This document shows positions 53,207 to 62,974 of a stretch of 64,000 nucleotides of DNA, piece by piece (positions within the stretch are counted from its first letter, which is position 1; each line of letters begins with the position of its first letter). The stretch is from Pseudalkalibacillus berkeleyi (GTDB taxonomy: Bacteria > Bacillota > Bacilli > Bacillales > Fictibacillaceae), in contig NZ_JAKIJS010000001.1 of the NCBI RefSeq assembly GCF_021608225.1, positions 1,426,001-1,490,000 on the forward strand, in the 5' to 3' direction. A program made the translations under genes and the position numbers. The notes below the pieces were generated by a model, which saw only the letters and a list, made by a program, of their open reading frames with translations, made no database searches and was not told the DNA's origin.

Positions 53207-54532
53207 TTAAAAACTTGTTACTACAGTCTTTTTCAATGGACGGTCGAGGTGAACAAGATCGCGATATGTTTCTCGCTCCACGACAAGTTGAGCTTCACCT
53301 TCTTCTACGAACACAACTGCAGGACGCGGGAGACGATTATAATTGTTCGCCATAGAGTATCCATACGCACCAGTACAGAACATCGCTAAAATATCACCTT
53401 GGGAGGTTTTCGGTAATGATACCTCTTGGATGAGCATATCCCCTGATTCACAACACTTCCCCGCTATAGATACAGTCTGTGTGTTCTTTTGAGATAGACG
53501 ATTTGCAATCACCGCTTCATATTTCGCCTGATACAAAGCTGGTCTCAGGTTATCCGTCATACCTCCGTCTACTGCAAGGTAATTTCTCACTCCAGGAATT
53601 CTTTTTTCTGACCCAACCGTATAGAGCGTAGTTCCTGCTTCGCCAACGATCGATCGACCTGGTTCAATCCATATTTCAGGCATGGCCAAGCTCTTTTCTG
53701 CTACTTGATCTTGGACTTCATCTACAACAACGTTCATCATTTCTTCTATTGAAATCTTCTTGTCATTTGTCGTGTAGGCAATTCCGAATCCTCCACCTAG
53801 ATTGACAACTCGCGCTTCATAACCAAATGATTCAGACCAATCTTCCAGTAAGTCAAATATTTTACGAATCGCCATCACAAATCCATCTGATTCAAAAATT
53901 TGTGATCCAATGTGACAATGGATACCCATCATATCAATGTATGACGAGGATAGAGCCTCATGCAAAGCCTGATCCGCCTGTTTACTAATAAGATCAAAGC
54001 CGAATTTAGAATCCTCTTGACCGGTCAGGATGTACTCATGTGTATGAGCCTCTATGCCAGGTGTAATGCGTAACTGGATCGGAATGACACGGTTCAGGCT
54101 TTCACCAATCGACTTAAGACAATCCAATTCGTAAAAGTTGTCCACAACGATACTTCCTACACCTTCTTCAACTGCTGCAGTTAATTCCTCAATACTCTTA
54201 TTGTTACCATGAAAATGTATGTGCGTTGCAGGAAACCCTGCTTGTAGCGCAGTAAATAACTCTCCCCCTGATACGACATCCAGGTGGAGTCCTTCCTGTT
54301 GCATTAATTGCACCATCGCAATGCAAGAAAAAGCTTTACTGGCATATGCAACCTTTGCTGTCACATTTCTCTTCTTAAAAGTTGAAAGATAAGCTGTTGC
54401 TTGTTCACGAATTTTCGCTACGTCATAGACGTACAAAGGTGTACCAAACTCCTTCGCTAAATCAACCGTATCAACGTCACCAATTTCTAAATGCCCTTCA
54501 CTATTCATATTGCCAGATCCTAAAAATACCAT
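53207..54532 (-). CDS. lysA: Diaminopimelate decarboxylase
   Basis: Makes L-lysine from meso-diaminopimelate. The 441 residues have the PLP lysine in VAYASKAFSC (about 60), HFHGNNKS, the substrate motif EPGRSIVGEAG and CESGDML. ATG 54532 is preferred (GAGGAG 8 bases upstream) over ATG 54538, which would be about 3 bases from it. It is controlled by the lysine riboswitch in its leader and probably also by the hairpin over its ribosome site. Confidence 0.96.
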   Translation of the reverse strand: MVFLGSGNMNSEGHLEIGDVDTVDLAKEFGTPLYVYDVAKIREQATAYLSTFKKRNVTAKVAYASKAFSCIAMVQLMQQEGLHLDVVSGGELFTALQAGFPATHIHFHGNNKSIEELTAAVEEGVGSIVVDNFYELDCLKSIGESLNRVIPIQLRITPGIEAHTHEYILTGQEDSKFGFDLISKQADQALHEALSSSYIDMMGIHCHIGSQIFESDGFVMAIRKIFDLLEDWSESFGYEARVVNLGGGFGIAYTTNDKKISIEEMMNVVVDEVQDQVAEKSLAMPEIWIEPGRSIVGEAGTTLYTVGSEKRIPGVRNYLAVDGGMTDNLRPALYQAKYEAVIANRLSQKNTQTVSIAGKCCESGDMLIQEVSLPKTSQGDILAMFCTGAYGYSMANNYNRLPRPAVVFVEEGEAQLVVERETYRDLVHLDRPLKKTVVTSF

Positions 54533-54540
54533 GTTCATTT

Positions 54541-54564
54541 CTCCTCTCTCTATATCGGAGAGAG
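54541..54564 (-). promoter_or_regulatory. Stem adjoining the lysA ribosome binding site
   Basis: On the minus-strand RNA CTCTCTC (54564-54558) pairs with GAGAGAG (54550-54544), 7 bp. The 3' arm merges into the Shine-Dalgarno AGAGGAG, so this stem may hide it. Confidence 0.45.
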
Positions 54565-54584
54565 CTCATTAACTGATGGATAGA

Positions 54585-54625
54585 CAAAAAACCAGTCCAT
54601 GTATTTTAGGTACATAAACTGGTTT
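54585..54625 (-). terminator. Attenuator terminator of the lysine riboswitch
   Basis: AACCAGT (54590-54596) pairs with ACTGGTT (54618-54624), with inner ATGTA/TACAT, followed by a T run on the minus strand. Flanking AACTGATG/CATCAGTT copies (54571-54578 and 54638-54645) can close an outer stem. Confidence 0.9.
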
Positions 54626-54645
54626 AGTCCGTACCCTCATCAGTT

Positions 54646-54810
54646 GGAATAGCTCTCCACTACATGTGTAGTGACAGTCCGTTGCTTATTCAGCAACGAC
54701 CCAGCAAACAATTTCGGGCTTTCTTGTTTGCTTCGGCAAATTGACCTTTCATCGTCCGTCTTCGCACCCCTGCTCATGACGATTACTCTTTCGCTTCGCG
54801 CCTCTACCCC
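54646..54810 (-). ncRNA. Lysine riboswitch (L-box) controlling lysA
   Basis: The minus strand shows the L-box consensus: GGGGTAGAGGCGCGAAGCG, AGAGTAATCGTC, AGGGGTGCGAAGACGG, GATGAAAGGTC, TTTGCCGAAGCAAAC, GCCCGAAATTGTTTGCTGG, CGTTGCTGAATAAGCAACG, GACTGTCACTACACATG and GGAGAGCTATTCC. P1 is GGGGTAG with CTATTCC. Lysine binding should favour the terminator downstream. A weak promoter (TTGATT at 54875-54870, TAAAGT at 54852-54847, 17 apart) is possible upstream. This explains the gap between spoVAF and lysA. Confidence 0.95.
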
Positions 54811-54877
54811 ATTACATTGAATGAGGCAATTATTAAATTAAGCATTACTTTAGCATAATATCCGGGTAGAATCAACC

Positions 54878-56350
54878 TTAATTTGATTGTTTCTTATGGT
54901 TTTGTGGCCTGACGATACTTGGTCTCACTTTAGAAAGTGGAACGGATACTCTAATTAACACTTGCATCAAAGCTTGAGGATTGAAAGGGATGAACGGCCA
55001 CAAATATGGTGTATTCAAGTTTTTGATACTGCATAAGAAAACGATAACGAGCGTGAACCCGACCATAAAGCCTGGCACCCCAAAGATCAACACAAGAGTG
55101 ATCATAATCAACCGGACGATTTTGTTCGCTACACTCAACTCATAACTCGGAGTGGAAAAGGATCCAATCGCCGCAAGCGCTACGTATAATATTACCTCTG
55201 ATACAAATAAGCCGACATCAATGGCGATCTGTCCGATTAATACCGCTGCGATGAGCCCCATTGCAGTTGATAAGGCGGATGGGGTGTGAATGGCTGCCAT
55301 CCTCAATACATCAATCCCTAATTCAGCAAATAAAATTTGTAAATAGATAGGGATGTTGGACTCTTTATTTGGACCGATGAAATCAATATGCTCAGGTAAC
55401 AATTCCGTGTTCAACACGAACAAAAGCCATAATGGTAGGAGGAATACAGAAGTAATCATGCCCCCAAATCGGACCCACCTTAGAAATGCACCGATCATCG
55501 GTGTTTGGCGGTATTCCTCTGCATGTTGAACATGATGGAAAAACGTTGTAGGTGTAATGATTACACTTGGTGATGTATCGACAAAAACAAGGACATGCCC
55601 CTCTAACAAGTGAGTTGCAGCAACGTCTGGACGCTCTGTGTAACGGACTAAAGGATAAGGATTCCAACCTTGCTTGACTATGAACTCTTCTACTGTCTTA
55701 TCAGCCATCGGAATGCCATCAATCCGGATTTTATCGAGCTCTTGTTTAATTGTTTTAATTAATCCTGGATCGGCAACATCTTCTAAGTAGGAAATACATA
55801 CGTCGGTTTTTGAACGGTCACCAATTTGTACGATTTCATTTCGTAATCTTTCATCTCGTAGACGTCTTCTAGTTAATGCTGTATTTTCCACGATGTTTTC
55901 CGTGTAACCATCTCGGGCACCACGTACGACCTTTTCAACATCTGGTTCTGAAGGGGTTCGCCCAGGATAGCTCCTGACATCTACTATGAACCCTTCATCT
56001 TGACCGTCAATCAAAACAGCAATTAACCCTGATAATACACGATCGATAATTTCATCCAAGTTTTTTGCAGTGGAAACTTGTTGATGTGCAAGATGATTTT
56101 TTATGACATCTTTCGTTTTTGAACTCGTTCTGTATTCATTGTCCATCAACAAAAGTTCTTTTAGGAGCATGATAATGAATTCACTGTCACAGAGACCTGT
56201 ACAATAATAGATATGAACTTCTTTGTTTAAAATGTTCATCTTACGAACACCTACATCGAAGCTCTTTCCAATCCCCATTTTTTCTTTTAGCAGTTCTTCA
56301 TTCTCTGCAATCTTTTTGTTAATCGGTGTCTGTTCTTTTTTCGGATGCAT
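54878..56350 (-). CDS. spoVAF: Spore germination protein SpoVAF (GerA-type A subunit fold)
   Basis: 490 residues, GerAA/SpoVAF family: a large N-terminal domain (about 1-280) with [22 protein letters not shown]-like family text ([13 protein letters not shown] and [10 protein letters not shown]), and about five transmembrane helices (about 300-450), ending in a basic tail. It contributes to dipicolinate release during germination. ATG 56350 with AAAGGAGTG overlaps spoVAEA by 32 bases. Last gene of the spoVA operon. Confidence 0.95.
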   Translation of the reverse strand: MHPKKEQTPINKKIAENEELLKEKMGIGKSFDVGVRKMNILNKEVHIYYCTGLCDSEFIIMLLKELLLMDNEYRTSSKTKDVIKNHLAHQQVSTAKNLDEIIDRVLSGLIAVLIDGQDEGFIVDVRSYPGRTPSEPDVEKVVRGARDGYTENIVENTALTRRRLRDERLRNEIVQIGDRSKTDVCISYLEDVADPGLIKTIKQELDKIRIDGIPMADKTVEEFIVKQGWNPYPLVRYTERPDVAATHLLEGHVLVFVDTSPSVIITPTTFFHHVQHAEEYRQTPMIGAFLRWVRFGGMITSVFLLPLWLLFVLNTELLPEHIDFIGPNKESNIPIYLQILFAELGIDVLRMAAIHTPSALSTAMGLIAAVLIGQIAIDVGLFVSEVILYVALAAIGSFSTPSYELSVANKIVRLIMITLVLIFGVPGFMVGFTLVIVFLCSIKNLNTPYLWPFIPFNPQALMQVLIRVSVPLSKVRPSIVRPQNHKKQSN

Positions 56351-56906
56351 ATTTCCCACTCCTTTCTAAGATGAGTTGAATCGCTTGTTTTGTAATTGGA
56401 GAGCCTCGTTTCGCTTCATCAATTCCTGCCATCTTTCCGATATCCCCTACACCTACAATGAACGGGATATTTAGTTCATCTAAAATGTAAACCGTATCAC
56501 CATCAATTCTTCCGAATTCGGTATCAGGTAACCCACTTTTATCCACACCGTAAGCGGAAAGTTCTCCGAAACGGTCTAAACTGACGTCTACGCGCGTCCA
56601 CTCGGCGAGGTGTGTTTTAGAAGCAACAGCAATTGCACCGATCACATCAATTTCGTGGTGATTATTGACCGCTCTCATCGCCCTCTCACCTGGTCCTTCA
56701 CCTTGAAATCCACAATCATCAAACATGACAAGCACTGGGTCATAAGGTGTCGATAAGATCATGTCGACAAGCTCTTCTCCTGATAACTTGGATGGATTCC
56801 CCCACGACTGGGAAATACACCGACCACCGATTTCCTTTGCTACACATTCGACGGCTTTTAACGCATATAGATCTCCATCAGTAATTATGATGACTCGTTT
56901 TGTCAT
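56319..56906 (-). CDS. spoVAEA: Stage V sporulation protein AEA
   Basis: 195 residues, soluble. Recognised by [17 protein letters not shown] at the start, [37 protein letters not shown], and [10 protein letters not shown]. Forespore protein of the SpoVA dipicolinate channel set, found on the outer surface of the inner membrane in B. subtilis spores. Lies between spoVAEB and spoVAF. Confidence 0.95.
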   Translation of the reverse strand: MTKRVIIITDGDLYALKAVECVAKEIGGRCISQSWGNPSKLSGEELVDMILSTPYDPVLVMFDDCGFQGEGPGERAMRAVNNHHEIDVIGAIAVASKTHLAEWTRVDVSLDRFGELSAYGVDKSGLPDTEFGRIDGDTVYILDELNIPFIVGVGDIGKMAGIDEAKRGSPITKQAIQLILERSGKYASEKRTDTD

Positions 56907-56912
56907 GTCTCA

Positions 56913-57263
56913 TCATCCTTTAGGTTTAAAGAGCACTGCTACAATAAATCCAAAAAGTATGGCAGAAGAGATACCAGCAGAGGTTAATTGGAAAATTCCC
57001 ATCGCGATACCAATAAAACCATGTTCTTCAGCCTCTGCCATGGCCCCGTGTAAGAGTGAATGGCCAAAGCTTGTGATTGGAACTGTAGCTCCAGCACCAG
57101 CAAATTGAATTAATCGATCATAAAGTCCAAATCCATCTAAACACGCTCCTGCAACGACAAAACCAGAAGTAAGGTGAGCGGGTGTGATGGTGAAGAAGTC
57201 TAATAGTAATTGTCCGATTAAACAAATTAATCCGCCTACAACGAAAGCAATCAAGTACTCCAT
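56913..57263 (-). CDS. spoVAEB: Stage V sporulation protein AEB (SpoVAE)
   Basis: 116 residues with about four transmembrane helices and motifs shared with Spo[39 protein letters not shown] and FGHSLLHGA. Part of the membrane channel moving calcium dipicolinate into the forespore. Overlaps spoVAD by one base. Confidence 0.96.
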   Translation of the reverse strand: MEYLIAFVVGGLICLIGQLLLDFFTITPAHLTSGFVVAGACLDGFGLYDRLIQFAGAGATVPITSFGHSLLHGAMAEAEEHGFIGIAMGIFQLTSAGISSAILFGFIVAVLFKPKG

Positions 57264-58285
57264 TAGTGAGTCCCTCCTACATTTGAAGCTTCAAAAACAA
57301 CCCCATGCGCAATAGTCGGAATCGATTCTTTTTGTTGAATCATAATCGGATTCATTAAAGCCCCCGTCGCTACGACAAAGATCCTTTTCAAATTGCCTGC
57401 TTGGAGTTCTTTGATTAAATGTCCGTATGTTACGACTGCTGAACACGCGCACCCACTACCGCCTGCAAAAACAGGTTGATCAGGGCGGTATACTAATAAT
57501 CCACAGTCCTGATGATTAGCGGTTAAATCGAAATTCTCTTCCCTTAAAAGCTCCAGTAAAATCGGTGAGCCTACCGCTGAAAGATCTCCAGTTACAATTA
57601 AATCGTAATAATCCGGACTTCTACCGGTGTCTTTTAGATGTGTGGCGATCGTGTCTGCTGCTGCAGGAGCCATAGCCGAGCCCATATCGAATGGGTCTTT
57701 AATGCCAAGATCCATAACGCGGCCAATTGTTGCTGATGTAATTTTAATTTGAGAAGGTGTTGTTCCTACGATTGAAGCACCTGCGCCTGTAACCGTGTAC
57801 GTGGCTGAGTCTGGCTTTTGCCCACCGTATTCTGTCGGGTATCGAAATTGGCGTTCAGCTGTTGCGTTATGGCTACTTACTGCCGTTAATACGTTATTTG
57901 CAAATTCTCCATCCACCAACGCAGAAGCAACAGCCAGTGTTTCCATAGACGTAGAACAAGCACCAAACATCCCGAGAAATGGAATTTGATTTTTTCTTGC
58001 CGTATAGTTCGAAATGACCGTCTGGTTTATTAAATCCCCCGAAAGGAATAAATCAATATCACCTGGTTGCTTGTCTGCTTTTTGAAGACAAATGTCAATC
58101 GCTTGTTCCATTAAGTGCATTTCTGCTAACTCCCAATTATCTTGACCACAATGAAGTTCATCAAATGTTAGATCAAATTTTTCACCTAGAGGTCCAGAAG
58201 CCTCATCCGGCCCGACTACAGCAGAAGAAGCACTCATATAGATAGGTTTTGAGAAAGTCCAAGTTTGTTTTCCTGTAAGCTTCAT
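57263..58285 (-). CDS. spoVAD: Stage V sporulation protein AD
   Basis: SpoVAD has a thiolase-like fold and binds dipicolinic acid at the inner spore membrane. The 340 residues include [36 protein letters not shown] and [19 protein letters not shown] 58285 (MKLTGKQTW, as in B. subtilis) has AGGAGG 10 bases upstream; a TTG at 58294 would be too close to it. Confidence 0.97.
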   Translation of the reverse strand: MKLTGKQTWTFSKPIYMSASSAVVGPDEASGPLGEKFDLTFDELHCGQDNWELAEMHLMEQAIDICLQKADKQPGDIDLFLSGDLINQTVISNYTARKNQIPFLGMFGACSTSMETLAVASALVDGEFANNVLTAVSSHNATAERQFRYPTEYGGQKPDSATYTVTGAGASIVGTTPSQIKITSATIGRVMDLGIKDPFDMGSAMAPAAADTIATHLKDTGRSPDYYDLIVTGDLSAVGSPILLELLREENFDLTANHQDCGLLVYRPDQPVFAGGSGCACSAVVTYGHLIKELQAGNLKRIFVVATGALMNPIMIQQKESIPTIAHGVVFEASNVGGTH

Positions 58286-58306
58286 AATCGCCAATCCTCC
58301 TGAGAC

Positions 58307-58774
58307 TTAGATAAATAATTTGATTAAATAACGAATCATCCCGATAACATAAGCTGATACGGCCCCAAATACGATGACAGCGCCTGCTAATTTAAATAAG
58401 TTAGTCGCGATGCCAAGCACGATTCCTTCACTCTTATGCTCCAATGCGGCACTCGTTACCGCATTTGCAAATCCTGTTACAGGTACTATTGAACCCGCAC
58501 CACCGAATTGACCGATTTTGTCGTACACACCAAATCCGGTTAGTAGAGATGCAATCAAGATGAGGGTTGCGACTGTCGGATTACCCGCAGTCTGTTCGGT
58601 GAAATTGAAAAATGTAATGTAAAAGTTGGTGATTCCTTGACCGATTAAGCAGATGAAACCACCAACCATAAAAGCTTTAAAAGCATTTAATACATATGGG
58701 GTTTTCGGTTGTAACGGCTTGATTTTTTCTAAGTATGCCTTCTGTTCAGGTGTCATGTTGTTCTTTTTTGCCAA
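58307..58774 (-). CDS. spoVAC: Stage V sporulation protein AC
   Basis: 155 residues with about four transmembrane helices; FMVGGFICLIGQGITN and GFGVYDKIGQFGGAGSIVPVTG repeat the pattern seen in SpoVAEB. SpoVAC behaves as a mechanosensitive channel for dipicolinate. Long polar N-terminus (1-28) faces the cytosol. Confidence 0.97.
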   Translation of the reverse strand: MAKKNNMTPEQKAYLEKIKPLQPKTPYVLNAFKAFMVGGFICLIGQGITNFYITFFNFTEQTAGNPTVATLILIASLLTGFGVYDKIGQFGGAGSIVPVTGFANAVTSAALEHKSEGIVLGIATNLFKLAGAVIVFGAVSAYVIGMIRYLIKLFI

Positions 58775-58798
58775 TTCCTTTCCACTCCTTGATGTAGT

Positions 58799-59221
58799 CT
58801 ATAAATGAACAAAGAATATCCAATGGAATAATGACCCCAGTACTTTACCAAACAAGATGGCCATTAGTAGTCCTAACACTTGCTCCTTAAAACCTACTCG
58901 TTTCATAAGGATTGGAAGAACATTCAATACCTCAGTAAGTGCAGCTGCTAGCATCCCAATAAATGTCCCGCTTGCTATACCAATAGGGATGAGAATCCAT
59001 GCATTCATATGAATGGTCATATCTCTCAGTCCATACCAACTAGAAAATAGAACCCCTAGAATTACACTCATTTCATAGCTTCTTATGCGCGAATAGGTTT
59101 TTGAAATTTGCATGAGCCTTGGTAGAATCCCAAAGACTGTGAGGAGCGCCACAAACCCAGCACCAACAGCGAGTCCCCCTCCTAATCCAATAATCATGAT
59201 ACTAATGATTTGGATCGTCAT
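58799..59221 (-). CDS. spoVAB: Stage V sporulation protein AB
   Basis: 140 residues, about four transmembrane helices, with GLGGGLAVGAGFVALLTVFG and GMLAAALTEVLNVLPILMKR. ATG 59221 aligns with the family N-terminus (MIVQIIF versus MTIQIIS) and overlaps spoVAA by 20 bases; further upstream codons are in the basic end of the other frame. Confidence 0.93.
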   Translation of the reverse strand: MTIQIISIMIIGLGGGLAVGAGFVALLTVFGILPRLMQISKTYSRIRSYEMSVILGVLFSSWYGLRDMTIHMNAWILIPIGIASGTFIGMLAAALTEVLNVLPILMKRVGFKEQVLGLLMAILFGKVLGSLFHWIFFVHL

Positions 59222-59834
59222 TCTTCTTCTTCTCATTTTCACTATTTTCATTCATGATGACGTACTGGTCGAGATCTTGTTGGTAGTTGAACATCTCAAC
59301 ATCTAGTGGGCTAGGCTCTTCATTAAATCGTTTCTTGAAAATATGATTAAAGAACAAGACCATTCCAAATCCTAACCCTAATGAATATGGAATTTGGAGT
59401 AACAACGGATAATCGTTTTGCTGACCTGTCACTATGAAATAAATCTTCTGGTGAACTTCTTGCATGCTGACATCTTCGTGAAAGTTCATAATCGCAAGCC
59501 CTGCTCCGATAAATAGTAATATCCAGACGATTATGAAATAAGCACCTGTCATTTTCGGTCGATTGTAGATAACTTCAATAATCGTTTGAGAAGTGCCAAT
59601 GGGCTGGATATCAAGCTTGGGATATTCATTCCTTATCGCCTTTAGTACTTTCATCAGGTCAATTACGACGATAGTTTTATCATGAATTGAAATTTGGTGG
59701 ATGATCATCTTACTTATTTCATTAATAATATGATCCGGGCCTACAAGCTGGGCTACGTCTTTAATGAGTACAGTTTGCATGGGAGAAACGTGTAGTTTAT
59801 GACGCATTCGTAAATACACTGCTTCTGTATCCAA
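59202..59834 (-). CDS. spoVAA: Stage V sporulation protein AA
   Basis: 210 residues (B. subtilis 206): a soluble N-terminal part (about 1-95) and two transmembrane helices with LLFIGAGLAIMNFHEDVSM and PYSLGLGFGMVLFFNHIFKK. I place the start at TTG 59834: AAGGGGG lies about 6-7 bases upstream, length matches the family, and a sigma-G promoter lies about 36 bases further upstream. The frame is open another 51 codons, but this part contains the promoter. First gene of the spoVA operon. Confidence 0.9.
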   Translation of the reverse strand: MDTEAVYLRMRHKLHVSPMQTVLIKDVAQLVGPDHIINEISKMIIHQISIHDKTIVVIDLMKVLKAIRNEYPKLDIQPIGTSQTIIEVIYNRPKMTGAYFIIVWILLFIGAGLAIMNFHEDVSMQEVHQKIYFIVTGQQNDYPLLLQIPYSLGLGFGMVLFFNHIFKKRFNEEPSPLDVEMFNYQQDLDQYVIMNENSENEKKKNDDPNH

Positions 59835-59869
59835 AGAAAGGCCCCCTTTTTTGCCAATTCGTTTATGTG

Positions 59870-59899
59870 TAGTATGTTTCTTCCAAACGTGTCTCATTC
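59870..59899 (-). promoter_or_regulatory. Sigma-G promoter of the spoVA operon
   Basis: On the minus strand, GAATG (59899-59895) and CATACTA (59876-59870) are 18 bases apart, an exact fit to the GHATR / CATxHTA forespore pattern. It is expected from the known forespore expression of spoVA. Confidence 0.75.
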
Positions 59900-60024
59900 C
59901 GTCCGCAATATCTATCCAATAATTCCCTGTTATTGATTCAATAAGTTGAAGCATCGTCAAGTCAAAAATAGATGTTATGTGGCGCAAATGATTACTGGTG
60001 AAAAATTATATAAGCAGTCCGCAC

Positions 60025-60067
60025 TAAAAAACCCAGATCGACGAATTTACTCGTCCATCTGGGTCTT
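60025..60067 (-). terminator. Terminator of the spoIIA operon, overlapping the sigF end
   Basis: ACCCAGATCGACGA (60031-60044) pairs with TCGTCCATCTGGGT (60051-60064), 14 positions with one mismatch, T run on the minus strand. The sigF stop codon lies in the loop. Confidence 0.85.
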
Positions 60068-60805
60068 CATTTCCTTCAATATTTTCTTTTCAAGTCTTGA
60101 TACTTGCACTTGCGATATACCAAGTCTTGTTGCGACTTCCGATTGGGTTTGATCTTTAAAGTATCTGAGGTAAACAATTAACCTTTCCCGTTCGTTTAAT
60201 GTTTTAATGGCTTCTCGCAATGCAATTTGATCGAACCATTTTGATTCATCACGATCAGAAATTTGATCAAGTAAGGTAATTGGATCCCCGTCATTTTCAT
60301 AAACCGTTTCATGGATGGAGGATGGTGCCCTAACTGCTTCTTGAGCCATTACTACTTCTTCTGGACTTATCTCAAGTTTCTCTGCGATTTCATTTACAGT
60401 GGGATTCCGGCCAAAGTTCTTAGATAGCTCATCCTTTACTTTTCGGACTTTGTTACCAAGCTCCTTCAGTGACCTACTTACTTTCACAGTCCCATCATCG
60501 CGTATAAACCGTTGTATCTCTCCGATAATCATCGGAACCGCGTATGTTGAAAATTTTACGTCATAACTAAGATCGAATTTATCTACTGATTTGAGTAGAC
60601 CGATACTCCCGATTTGGAAGAGATCGTCCGGTTCGTACCCTCTATTCAAAAATCGTTGTACAACTGACCATACGAGTCGCATGTTCTTTTCAACAATGGT
60701 ATCACGAGCTTTCGGATCACCATCTTGACTACGTTGAATCAACTCTTTCATTTCCTTGTCACTCAGGTACGGTGGCTTTTTATCTTGTTTGACGTCCAAA
60801 TCCAT
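60047..60805 (-). CDS. sigF: RNA polymerase sigma-F factor
   Basis: First forespore-specific sigma factor. The 252 residues have region 2 (GDPKARDTIVEKNMRLVWS, GYEPDDLFQIGSIGLLKSVD, KFSTYAVPMIIGEIQRFIRD), region 3, and region 4 with its helix-turn-helix (QSEVATRLGISQVQVSRLEK, about 222-241). Follows spoIIAB by 13 bases. Confidence 0.98.
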   Translation of the reverse strand: MDLDVKQDKKPPYLSDKEMKELIQRSQDGDPKARDTIVEKNMRLVWSVVQRFLNRGYEPDDLFQIGSIGLLKSVDKFDLSYDVKFSTYAVPMIIGEIQRFIRDDGTVKVSRSLKELGNKVRKVKDELSKNFGRNPTVNEIAEKLEISPEEVVMAQEAVRAPSSIHETVYENDGDPITLLDQISDRDESKWFDQIALREAIKTLNERERLIVYLRYFKDQTQSEVATRLGISQVQVSRLEKKILKEMKTQMDE

Positions 60806-60818
60806 AGGCTATGCTCCC

Positions 60819-61259
60819 TTAATTACAAAGCGCTTTATGATTTGATAAATACTTTTTCAAGCGGATCGTGGTGCCGAATGACTTTTCTGTTTCAATCTCA
60901 ATCTGATCCATGAAGTTCTCCATGATGGTGAATCCCATACCTGAACGTTCCAATTCAGGCTTAGTCGTGTACAATGGTTGGCGTGCTTCATCTAAATTAT
61001 CGATTCCAATTCCTTCATCCCTAATGAGGACTTCAACAAATCCATCCTCTAGTCGGCACTCAATGTGAACCATGCCGTTATCGTTATTTTCATAACCGTG
61101 AATAATCGAATTCGTCACGGCTTCAGATACAACCGTTTTAATTTCAGTTAACTCATCAACAGTTGGATCGAGCTGTGCAATAAATGCTGCAACCGTAACC
61201 CTTGCAAACGATTCATTTTCACTTCGAGCAGAGAACTCCATTTTCATCACATTCTTCAT
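60819..61259 (-). CDS. spoIIAB: Anti-sigma-F factor and kinase SpoIIAB
   Basis: Binds and inhibits sigma-F and phosphorylates SpoIIAA. The 146 residues have a GHKL ATPase fold: [15 protein letters not shown] (N-box), [12 protein letters not shown] (G1) and [14 protein letters not shown] (G2). Its start shares one base with the spoIIAA stop, so translation is coupled. Confidence 0.98.
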   Translation of the reverse strand: MKNVMKMEFSARSENESFARVTVAAFIAQLDPTVDELTEIKTVVSEAVTNSIIHGYENNDNGMVHIECRLEDGFVEVLIRDEGIGIDNLDEARQPLYTTKPELERSGMGFTIMENFMDQIEIETEKSFGTTIRLKKYLSNHKALCN

Positions 61260-61609
61260 TATGCCACCCCCAGCGTGTTCAGAGCTTTTTGTTCGCTATC
61301 CTCTAGACGGATAATTTTGAACATGCCTGACATTTCAAACAGTCGTTTTACAGAAGGGGAGATCGAGCATACAACCATTTCTCCACCTTGACTTTTGATC
61401 AATTTGTATCGACCGAGGATCACTCCTAAACCAGAGCTATCCATAAAAGACAAGGCTTCCAAATTCAAGATAATATCATGGATTTGATTCTCTTCAATGG
61501 TTTGATCGACTTCTGAACGTAACTGTGCTGCTGTATGGTGGTCTAAATCACCTGATAATCGGATACAAAGAACACGGTCTTTCACTTCGAGTTTAACGTT
61601 TAGACTCAC
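61259..61609 (-). CDS. spoIIAA: Anti-anti-sigma factor SpoIIAA
   Basis: When dephosphorylated it releases sigma-F from SpoIIAB. The 116-residue STAS domain has the phosphoserine site [16 protein letters not shown], with Ser58 in the B. subtilis position. First gene of the spoIIA operon under a sigma-H type promoter. Confidence 0.98.
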   Translation of the reverse strand: MSLNVKLEVKDRVLCIRLSGDLDHHTAAQLRSEVDQTIEENQIHDIILNLEALSFMDSSGLGVILGRYKLIKSQGGEMVVCSISPSVKRLFEMSGMFKIIRLEDSEQKALNTLGVA

Positions 61610-61639
61610 TTACCTCTCCTCCTTCTTCTAGTAGTGAGT

Positions 61640-61669
61640 CAATTCTATACCGTTCACTTCGAATCCTTC
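61640..61669 (-). promoter_or_regulatory. Sigma-H promoter of the spoIIA operon, with Spo0A-box-like sites upstream
   Basis: On the minus strand, GAAGGATTC (61669-61661) and ATAGAATTG (61648-61640) are 12 bases apart, a close fit to sigma-H. Upstream are three sequences near the TGTCGAA 0A box: TTTTGTCAC (minus, about 61674-61682), TGTCAAA (plus, 61686-61692) and TGTCGAT (plus, 61726-61732). Known Spo0A control of spoIIA supports the reading. Confidence 0.7.
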
Positions 61670-61773
61670 TCGGTGACAAAACTAGTGTCAAATCGATGTT
61701 TAATCTAATAATTTGCAAAGCGCTCTGTCGATTTTTAACCCAAAAATAATTAGAAATTATACTAGACTAGGAT

Positions 61774-62946
61774 TTAAGGTGTTTGTGAAAATTTCCCTAC
61801 CGTTCGCTTAAAGAGTGCCCACCAGTTCGCTGATTGCACATTTTCTGAAGCAACGAGAGGAGATTCAGTTACTTTCTTCCCATTATTTTTTACGATGATC
61901 GTACCAAGGCGATCGCCTTTCTCAATAGGCATTTTCACGTTTTTCTTGATTTTGATTTCTGTTTTCAGCTTTAGCTTTTTCTCACCTTTTTTCATTAAGA
62001 CAGAAATCGGCTCAGAAGTAGCCATTTGTACTGTTTTCGAGATTCCTTTTTGTACTTCTACATCATCAATCATTTGGTGTCTTTCGTACAATTTCTGCGT
62101 CTCGTAATTTGCAAAAGCGTAATCGAGCATTTGTGTTACTTGAGCATTCCGTTCTTTCGTTGTAGGTGCACCCATAACAACTGCGATGACACGCATATCA
62201 TTCTTTTTCGCAGTTGCTGTCAAACAATATTTCGCCTCATGGGTATAGCCCGTTTTCAAACCATCTACACCAGGGTAAAATTTCACAAGTTTATTTGTAT
62301 TTACAAGCCAGAACTTTTTATCCGTGTTCTGACGTAAATAATCTTCATATTTGCCTGTGTATTTAGTAATTTGCTCGTACTTTAACAGCTCTTTGGCCAT
62401 CAGGGCCATATCTCTTGCCGTACTGTAGTGTTCCTTTCCAGGTAGTCCGGTTGCGTTTTCAAAATTCGTGTTTTTCAATCCAAGTTCTTTTGCTTTATCA
62501 TTCATTAGTTTAACGAAAGCATCGTTCGTACCCGCAATAAATTCTCCGAGCGCAACAGATGCATCATTTCCAGAAGCAAGTGCGATACCCTTCAACATCT
62601 CTTCGACTGACATTTCTTCTCCAGCCTCTAAGAAAATTTGAGAGCCTCCCATCGAAGCTGCGTACTCACTCGTTCTCACTTTATCCTTCATGTTGATTTT
62701 GCCTTTATGTAAAGCTTCCATCACGAGAATCATGGTCATAATTTTCGTCATACTTGCCGGAGGAAGCTTTTCGTCAGCATTTTTATCAAATAGAACTGTA
62801 CCTGTATCTCTTTCAATCAAAATTGCAGAAGACGCTTTATTTGCAAGAGAATTAGCAGTAACATGATCCTCGTTTGCAAAAGCAGCTGGAGATACGACCG
62901 TGAAGGCCATCACAACTACAAGAATACTAGTAAAAAAACGTTTCAT
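61774..62946 (-). CDS. dacF: D-alanyl-D-alanine carboxypeptidase DacF
   Basis: Forespore-expressed low-molecular-weight penicillin-binding protein regulating cortex cross-linking. The 390 residues have a signal peptide (1-24), SMTK (about 64-67), SGNDAS (about 123-128) and KTGYTHEA (about 227-234), and a PBP5 C-terminal domain. Adjacent to spoIIAA, as in B. subtilis; no strong terminator follows, so readthrough into spoIIA is possible. ATG 62946 has GGAGGG upstream. Confidence 0.96.
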   Translation of the reverse strand: MKRFFTSILVVVMAFTVVSPAAFANEDHVTANSLANKASSAILIERDTGTVLFDKNADEKLPPASMTKIMTMILVMEALHKGKINMKDKVRTSEYAASMGGSQIFLEAGEEMSVEEMLKGIALASGNDASVALGEFIAGTNDAFVKLMNDKAKELGLKNTNFENATGLPGKEHYSTARDMALMAKELLKYEQITKYTGKYEDYLRQNTDKKFWLVNTNKLVKFYPGVDGLKTGYTHEAKYCLTATAKKNDMRVIAVVMGAPTTKERNAQVTQMLDYAFANYETQKLYERHQMIDDVEVQKGISKTVQMATSEPISVLMKKGEKKLKLKTEIKIKKNVKMPIEKGDRLGTIIVKNNGKKVTESPLVASENVQSANWWALFKRTVGKFSQTP

Positions 62947-62974
62947 TGCATAATCCCTCCATTCTTATTATTCT

